Assembly (NCBI GenBank): GCA_030429545.1
Contig: JAUIFF010000013.1
Span: 62,001-126,000, forward strand
Source: Polyangia bacterium
GTDB taxonomy: Bacteria > Myxococcota_A > Polyangia > Nannocystales > Nannocystaceae
Direction: 5' to 3'
DNA length: 64,000 nucleotides
Shown: positions 60,401-64,000 of the stretch, piece after piece
Layout of the letters: every line of letters begins with the position of its first letter
How positions within the stretch are numbered: position 1 is the first letter of the stretch
Made by a program: the position numbers and the translations under genes
The notes under the pieces: model-generated
Seen by the model: only the letters and a program-made list of their open reading frames with translations
Told to the model about the DNA's origin: nothing
The model's database searches: none

Positions 60401-60556
60401 GGACATGCCACCCATAAACAGGCTCAACACCAACACCTGGGCCGTGGCAGCGCTGCCGACGAACAACCGGATGTAGCGCGACCAGATCGATTCGTAGATG
60501 AGTCCGCTGATCCCGGAGAGGAAGAACAGGATAAATAGACCGCGGTAGCGCGACAT
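57467..60556 (-). CDS. Giant spermidine-synthase-like membrane protein
   Basis: 1029 residues. The N-terminal 480 residues have about 14-16 transmembrane helices in two repeats (LSGISGLIYESIWSRYIRLFVG-like starts at about 12 and 246), as in SpeE-like membrane fusions. A class I methyltransferase/spermidine-synthase domain follows at about 520-790, with VALIGFGSGVSAHTALG (the S-adenosyl-binding loop) and YDVIISEPTNPWVSGVSSLFT. The last 240 residues are helical and unassigned. It may transfer an aminopropyl group to, or flip, a membrane-bound acceptor. The reaction is not known. Confidence 0.82.
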   Translation of the reverse strand: MSRYRGLFILFFLSGISGLIYESIWSRYIRLFVGSAATAQVLVLSLFMGGMSLGALIAARKLSSVRSPVRAYGLIEGGIGIYALLFPTIADLVMRLCYDSIFPAVGDAGMISLIKWSMAALMILPPCVLLGMTFPLMSAGILRQEPKRSGEILSLLYFTNSLGAALGAVVSGFVLVTNFGLPGTLVVGAMINLLIFALAVRKREVFPPAVVADESSKREGGGIQGFWLTVFLALGFGTGLSSFMYEIGWIRLLSMIIGSATHSFEVMLSAFIFGLALGGLWVRRRMDKFRRPELVLGLVQLLMGMAAIATLPLYRLAVEAMGGLLSGHEWMVELFGGERTESLWIAFNVLRYLLCLLIMLPATFCAGMTLPLLTHVLLRRGQPEGVIGKVYGLNTLGSIVGAVMAGLVLMPLVGLKNVIVIGAAVDIALGIMLIVRERRYGKPLASLRRTFITATVGGGAMLLLGLFVLKLDPMVMTSTVYRNGRTRLPDDDYKLLSYVDGRTASVSVVDRTIHAGYRVIYANGKPDATVIIDHFPEGRKPEYGPDLAGDEPTQMLLGVLPIMVRPHAKNVALIGFGSGVSAHTALGSPELERLDTIEIEPEMIRGSEAFKAVNHRAYEDPRSHLWIDDAKAFFAGEARAYDVIISEPTNPWVSGVSSLFTLEFYVETKRYLADDGILVQWLQGYELSDKLTLTVLSALDREFADYLILRVGHSDWIIIASPTKKLGQLSDIPLSWVDDPSSPWSKMQPSFELLGIHDIGQVDSLVVANRELLHPFLDGKPANSDAYPLLDTGAEKDRFMKHSAGLLHSIRWTPAPLLEVLGNYERRPYPAEGMKDLRDPHVLYEPEQASLLMRVFEDPSTPRCSEVKDPDCEYPPAGVMDLWVEQQNALERGEPKWNLWTDRTYTIFRKTAPHLNLSQTPWWEKVLEVSRGEDTPEDLSRAIELLDALIRREGPRLMQAIEAVRSNGDDVLSKGLVAIATMVALELTSAPEQTRDTLTHKIIDPLVDNNDTSEDLAFQALRMRALVSK

Positions 60557-60890
60557 CGGGGCGGACGATAGCCCGGCAGCACGGATGCGCACAGTTCTTT
60601 TCGGGCCGCTTATCCGCGGACTCTACGCGTGGCCAAATGCGCCCTTTGTCGACAAAGAACCGCCAACAAGCGCGAATCGTCGAATTCCGATGCGGCGATC
60701 CGTGCACTTGCAAACCCACGTGCAAAAACCTCTGGCACCGACCGCGGCGTCGATCATCGGCCCGCGCACCCAAACGAGCAAACGGGTGGCGGTCTCGCTT
60801 TCGCTACGCGGTGAGATATCTGGGCTAGATTGTGTGAAACGAACAGTGATACCCTCCACGTCGACCCGGGGAGCCCGGAGGATTTTTGGG
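60557..60890. other. 334-bp divergent intergenic region
   Basis: It lies between the divergent SpeE-like and 60891 genes. An in-frame extension of the plus-strand gene to 60585 lacks family support. The only odd element is TTGCA at about 60708 paired with TGCAA about 13 nt further on, a loosely spaced relative of the palindrome. Otherwise nothing is recognised. Confidence 0.35.
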
Positions 60891-61628
60891 ATGCACGACG
60901 AACTCGAGGATGGCGAAGAAGCGACCGTCGACTACGTCTACGAGTTTGTCTTTCAGGACGGGACCAGCAAGAAGGTCTCCGTCTCCCTCGAATACGACAC
61001 ACTCAATGTCATCACGCAGCCACGGGATCGCTACCCCGAATGGACTGCGCTTGACTACTGCAAGTGCCCCAACTGTCCGCTCGAGTCTGACGAACACCCA
61101 CAGTGCCCCGTGGCAAAAACCCTGGTCCACGTGATCGATGCCCTCAAGGACGTGCCGTCCGACGACAATTGCACGGTCCGGGTGCGGTCGAAGGCACGGA
61201 CCTACCTGTGCGAGACCACCACCAAACGCGGCATGAGTGGGATTTTGGGCCTGACCATGGCCTCCTCGGGGTGCCCGATTTTGGGCCGACTCAAGCCGAT
61301 GGTCGAAACCCACCTCCCGTTTGCGACCCCCGACGAAACGACTTACCGGATCTTGGGGATGTACCTCATGGCCCAGTACTTCGCCTACCGTCGCGGCGAG
61401 CGGGCCGACTGGGAACTCGAAGAACTGCTCAACTTCTTCGAAGAGGTGCAGACCGTCAACGTCAGTTTTTGCAATCGCCTGAGTGCGATCGACAGCGAAG
61501 GCTCGGCCGTGGACGCGGTTGCCATCTTGGAAGACATGGCCAACTTCACAGGGTTTTTGATTCAGTCCGACGAACTCGGCCGGCTCGAGAACATCTTTGC
61601 CGAGATCAGCCGCTACGAGCTGGTTTAG
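60891..61628 (+). CDS. Cys-containing cytosolic protein, unknown function (DUF6901-like)
   Basis: 245 residues with no signal peptide. The ATG at 60891 has a GGAG box 11 nt upstream. The N-terminal half is beta-rich (TVDYVYEFVFQDGTSKKVSVSLEYDTLNV) and has a compact Cys cluster YCKCPNCPLESDEHPQCPVA, a possible Zn or Fe-S site. The C-terminal half is helical (GMYLMAQYFAYRRGERADWELEELLNFFEEVQTVN). I believe this matches the DUF6901 plan, but this is from memory of the Cys pattern and not certain. It stands alone on the plus strand. Confidence 0.65.
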   Translation: MHDELEDGEEATVDYVYEFVFQDGTSKKVSVSLEYDTLNVITQPRDRYPEWTALDYCKCPNCPLESDEHPQCPVAKTLVHVIDALKDVPSDDNCTVRVRSKARTYLCETTTKRGMSGILGLTMASSGCPILGRLKPMVETHLPFATPDETTYRILGMYLMAQYFAYRRGERADWELEELLNFFEEVQTVNVSFCNRLSAIDSEGSAVDAVAILEDMANFTGFLIQSDELGRLENIFAEISRYELV

Positions 61629-61688
61629 TGCCTCAAATAGCTTGTGTGTACAAGCTGCGAGCTCGTCAGCGCGGGGCCCATGCCCGGC

Positions 61689-63161
61689 CTAGGGCTTGCG
61701 CATCAAGCCGTAGTACATACCTGCTGATACAACAAAACCGGTGAACCACGCACCCTGAAACAAAAAGCTGGCTGCCGGCACAAAGTAACCAACCATGACC
61801 ACAGCGATCCCGGCGAGCAGGGCAACCAACGCCTTGTGGTTGAAGCCGTCGGCGTAGCGATACTCACCGTTGCTGCGATAGAGGTCGACAAGGTTGAGTT
61901 TGGTCCCGCGCAGCAGCCAGTAGTCGGCGATCAACACCCCGCCGACGGCTCCCAAAAGGCCCGAGTAGGTCACCAGCCAGCCGATGTACATGTCGAGCAA
62001 CAGCCACGGACACAGCACAATGCCGAGGCCGGCGGCGATGAGACCCCCGGTGCGAAACGAAACCTTGCGGGGAAATGCATTGGAAAACGAATAGGCCGGC
62101 GAGACGATGTTGGCGGCGATGTTGGTTGATAATGTTGCAATTGCAAGTGTTAGCATCGAGACAAACGCCAGGGTGGTCGAGCCCGACTCGCTGGTCAGCC
62201 GCGCAACCAATTTCACCGGGTCCCAGATGGGCTCGCCGTAGACGATCACCGTTGCCGAGGTCACGGCCACGCCGACAAATGAGAACATCAGCATGGTGGT
62301 GGGAAGCCCCAAGAATTGGCCAACAACCTGCTCTTGCTGGTTTTTGGCGTAGCGCGTGAAGTCGGGGATATTGAGCGACAGGGTTGCCCAAAACCCGAGC
62401 ATGGCGGTGACGCCCGGTAAAAACACCGTCAATAAGAATGCCCCAGCGGACATGTCTTTTTGATCGCCAACCAACGTACTCGACTGCTCGAGCAGGGTCC
62501 CGAGGCCGCCGGCCTTGCCGGTTGCCCACCATAAAAGCGCCACGCCAACGAGCAGCAAAAACGGCGCTGCCAGGGTTTCGAGCCACTTGATCGACTCGGT
62601 CCCGCGCCACACAAAGTAGACGTTGAGCAGCCAAAACAGCAAAAACGTAATCCACGAGGTGAGGCTGAGACCGAGGAACATGGCCCCGCCACCGAGGGTT
62701 GCCCAGCCGTCCCACAAAAGGCCGATCATCGCCGACATCGCCTCGCCACCGATGTACGTTTGAATGCCAAACCATCCGCAGGCAACGAGGGCACGGGCAA
62801 TGCTTGGAATGTGCGAACCAAACACGCCAAAGGCCGCCCGCGCGAACACGGGAAAGGGGATACCGTAGCGGGTGCCGGCATGGCCGTTGAGGATCATCGG
62901 CACCATCACCAGGAGGTTGCCGAGCAACACAGCGAGCATCGCCTGCCACCAATTCATGCCGGCGGCGATCAGGCTGGCAGCGAGCATATAGGTCGGGACA
63001 CATACGCTCATCCCGACCCACAGCGCCGCGAGGTTCCAGCGGTTCCACGTTCGCTGTTCGCGGGCCGTGGGGTCGAGGTCGGGGTTGCGCAGCACCGGGT
63101 CGTCGGGCGGGGTGAGCAGCTCGACCAAACCATCGACTTCGCGTGTGTCTGCGCTGGGCAT
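61689..63161 (-). CDS. NCS1-family nucleobase/hydantoin transporter
   Basis: 490 residues with about 12 transmembrane helices. NCS1 motifs are NRWNLAALWVGMSVCVPTYML in the first helix, the Gly-rich GNLLVMVPMILNGHAGTRYGIPFPVFARA loop, and LPGVTAMLGFWATLSLNIPDFTRYAKN in the middle. It takes up purine or pyrimidine bases, allantoin or hydantoins with a cation (H+ or Na+). No catabolic gene is adjacent, so the substrate cannot be assigned. The palindrome at 62136 is TGCAATTGCA. Confidence 0.92.
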   Translation of the reverse strand: MPSADTREVDGLVELLTPPDDPVLRNPDLDPTAREQRTWNRWNLAALWVGMSVCVPTYMLAASLIAAGMNWWQAMLAVLLGNLLVMVPMILNGHAGTRYGIPFPVFARAAFGVFGSHIPSIARALVACGWFGIQTYIGGEAMSAMIGLLWDGWATLGGGAMFLGLSLTSWITFLLFWLLNVYFVWRGTESIKWLETLAAPFLLLVGVALLWWATGKAGGLGTLLEQSSTLVGDQKDMSAGAFLLTVFLPGVTAMLGFWATLSLNIPDFTRYAKNQQEQVVGQFLGLPTTMLMFSFVGVAVTSATVIVYGEPIWDPVKLVARLTSESGSTTLAFVSMLTLAIATLSTNIAANIVSPAYSFSNAFPRKVSFRTGGLIAAGLGIVLCPWLLLDMYIGWLVTYSGLLGAVGGVLIADYWLLRGTKLNLVDLYRSNGEYRYADGFNHKALVALLAGIAVVMVGYFVPAASFLFQGAWFTGFVVSAGMYYGLMRKP

Positions 63162-63490
63162 CTTTGTGCACTACCACGGACCTCGGCGGAAGGTCTATGT
63201 ATGAGCAAATGCTCTGGGGCCCGTCGGTGCGCGGTTTTTGGTGCCCGACCTTGAGCCCACAGGTGTCGCCAAACACCGCAGGGGCGCGGATTGTGATAGG
63301 GAAGTCATGGATCGTGGTAGGGCGCCGCGGCAATCCTGCATATGTGGGGGAATGGGCAAAACGACCCTGTGCGCGTTCGCGTTGCCCCCTGATTTCGTTG
63401 GGGATTTGCTATCCGCACAGGTGCGCATGCATCGGTTGATTGCTAGCGATTTTTCCCGGCGGGGTGGGGTACCCTTGCCCCGAGGTGATC
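63162..63490. other. 329-bp divergent intergenic region
   Basis: It lies between the divergent NCS1 transporter gene and the start of the DUF1592-type lipoprotein gene. It contains two single-mismatch relatives of the palindrome (TGTATGAGCA near 63198, TGCATATGTG near 63337). Open frames here show no recognisable domain. No promoter or riboswitch is recognised. Confidence 0.35.
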
Positions 63491-64000
63491 ATGGCGCATA
63501 CATTGACTCGCAGTCCGCTCGGGCTCGGGCTTCTCGCGTGTTTGTTCGCGGTAGGTTGCTACTCCGGTGCCGACCAGGATACGGCGACGTTTACTTCGGC
63601 GAGCACGGGGGCATCCGCTGCAACCGATATGACGGACGGCAGCGAGACGTCGGCCCCAACTGAAGGCGACTCCGAAACCGGCGACGAGCCGCCAGCCGAG
63701 TTTGAGCCTGCGTCTCCGAGTTTACGACGACTGCTCGCTCGGCACTACGTCAACTCGGTCCGCGACCTCCTAGGCCCGGGGGCGGCCGCCGTGGTCACGC
63801 CACCGGACGACACAAAACTCAACGGATTCGACGCAATCGGCTCTGCCCAACTCGCGGTCAGCGATGCCGCGGTCGAGGCCTACGAAGTCTCCGCCCGGGC
63901 GGCCGCAGCCGAGGCGATGGCCGGCAACATCGCCCAGATCGAAGCCTACCTCGCAGGCTGTACCCCGCAGGCTCCCGACGACCAAAACTGCCATGGCCAG
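63491..64000 (+). CDS. DUF1587/DUF1592-type lipoprotein, 3' end outside window
   Basis: The window ends inside the gene, after 170 codons. The signal peptide ends in FAVGC (lipobox, Cys 23). A Thr/Ser/Glu/Asp/Pro linker follows. LRRLLARHYVNSVRDLLG at about residue 80 is the first helix of the DUF1587 domain, as found at the start of DUF1592-type cytochrome proteins. Gene GAGGTG precedes the ATG. This is a second member of the type seen at 54988-57267, but of a different subgroup. Confidence 0.78.
   Translation, partial: MAHTLTRSPLGLGLLACLFAVGCYSGADQDTATFTSASTGASAATDMTDGSETSAPTEGDSETGDEPPAEFEPASPSLRRLLARHYVNSVRDLLGPGAAAVVTPPDDTKLNGFDAIGSAQLAVSDAAVEAYEVSARAAAAEAMAGNIAQIEAYLAGCTPQAPDDQNCHGQ

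Larger units (their letters stand above)
701..62145. repeat. Dispersed palindrome family TGYANNTRCA (45 perfect copies)
   Basis: Start positions of the 10-mers: 701, 722, 1519, 2957, 5960, 6485, 7285, 8301, 9081, 9602, 10125, 10834, 11299, 14715, 16458, 19556, 20054, 20767, 22016, 22614, 22960, 23452, 26300, 26597, 27048, 27573, 27796, 33163, 33343, 33922, 35342, 36742, 39164, 46240, 46592, 46687, 46805, 46894, 48456, 49254, 49633, 50943, 54392, 57166, 62136. The expected number is about two if bases are independent at 63% GC (estimate). About 35 lie in genes and ten between genes. This entry spans first to last copy; only the listed positions are members. Confidence 0.75.

Noticed and set aside
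1..64000. CRISPR arrays, prophage, integrase or transposase genes
   Set aside because: No regularly spaced identical repeats of 25-40 bp, and no recognisable phage or transposase protein in any frame; the 9-15-nt tandem repeats lie in coding linkers.

Overview
The window looks like a chromosome segment of a GC-rich (about 60-65% by eye) myxobacterium, most likely of the Nannocystineae type. The reasons are a Pkn-type Ser/Thr kinase with a proline/glutamate tail and an AgmX/TonB-like C-terminus, a DUF4215 cysteine-repeat lipoprotein, many secreted lipoproteins whose lipid-anchored Cys is followed by a Thr/Asp/Ser/Glu linker, and paired DUF1501 and planctomycete-type cytochrome genes. Coding density is high. 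I see no rRNA, complete tRNA, CRISPR array, transposase, integrase or phage genes.

Layout. 0-9.1 kb: a TolB/TPR protein (possibly cut by the left edge), a DUF4215 lipoprotein, a YfcG-like GST, an acidic membrane protein, a Ser/Thr kinase and a duplicated propeller-like lipoprotein. 9.1-14.8 kb: hisD-hisC-thioesterase on the minus strand, then a lipoprotein and metK on the plus strand. 14.8-22.3 kb: a His/Asp-rich lipoprotein translationally coupled to a di-CxxCH lipoprotein, a glutaredoxin, an alpha-helical secreted protein, a YqeY protein, a large lipoprotein and purT. 22.4-31.9 kb: a long minus-strand run with ogt, two MlaE permeases, MlaF, two MCE proteins, an isolated FlhA/SctV-family gene, tryptophan 2,3-dioxygenase and a SolA-like flavin oxidase. 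32.2-38.9 kb: cell-surface modification genes (two SGNH proteins, an MBOAT acyltransferase, a fatty acid desaturase). 39.2-45.2 kb: a minus-strand run with gcvT, gcvH, a secreted protein, a kynureninase-like PLP enzyme and two unknown proteins. 45.5-53.6 kb: lipoproteins, a VOC protein, a nuclease-like protein, an ABC ATPase without a permease, and a fused double DsbA-like protein, with signs of local duplication (tandem repeat at 46641-46870; ATPase gene fragment at 47688-47756). 53.6-64 kb: DUF1501 and c-type cytochrome pair, a giant spermidine-synthase-like membrane protein, a Cys-rich cytosolic protein, an NCS1 transporter and the start of a DUF1587/DUF1592-type lipoprotein.

The most unusual signal is not a gene. 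An AT-rich 10-bp palindrome, TGYANNTRCA, occurs 45 times by hand count, where about two copies are expected from base composition. About 35 copies lie inside coding sequences, in different reading frames and using rare A/T-rich codons, and the rest between genes. This density resembles HIP1 of cyanobacteria or DNA uptake sequences, and I know of no description of it in myxobacteria.
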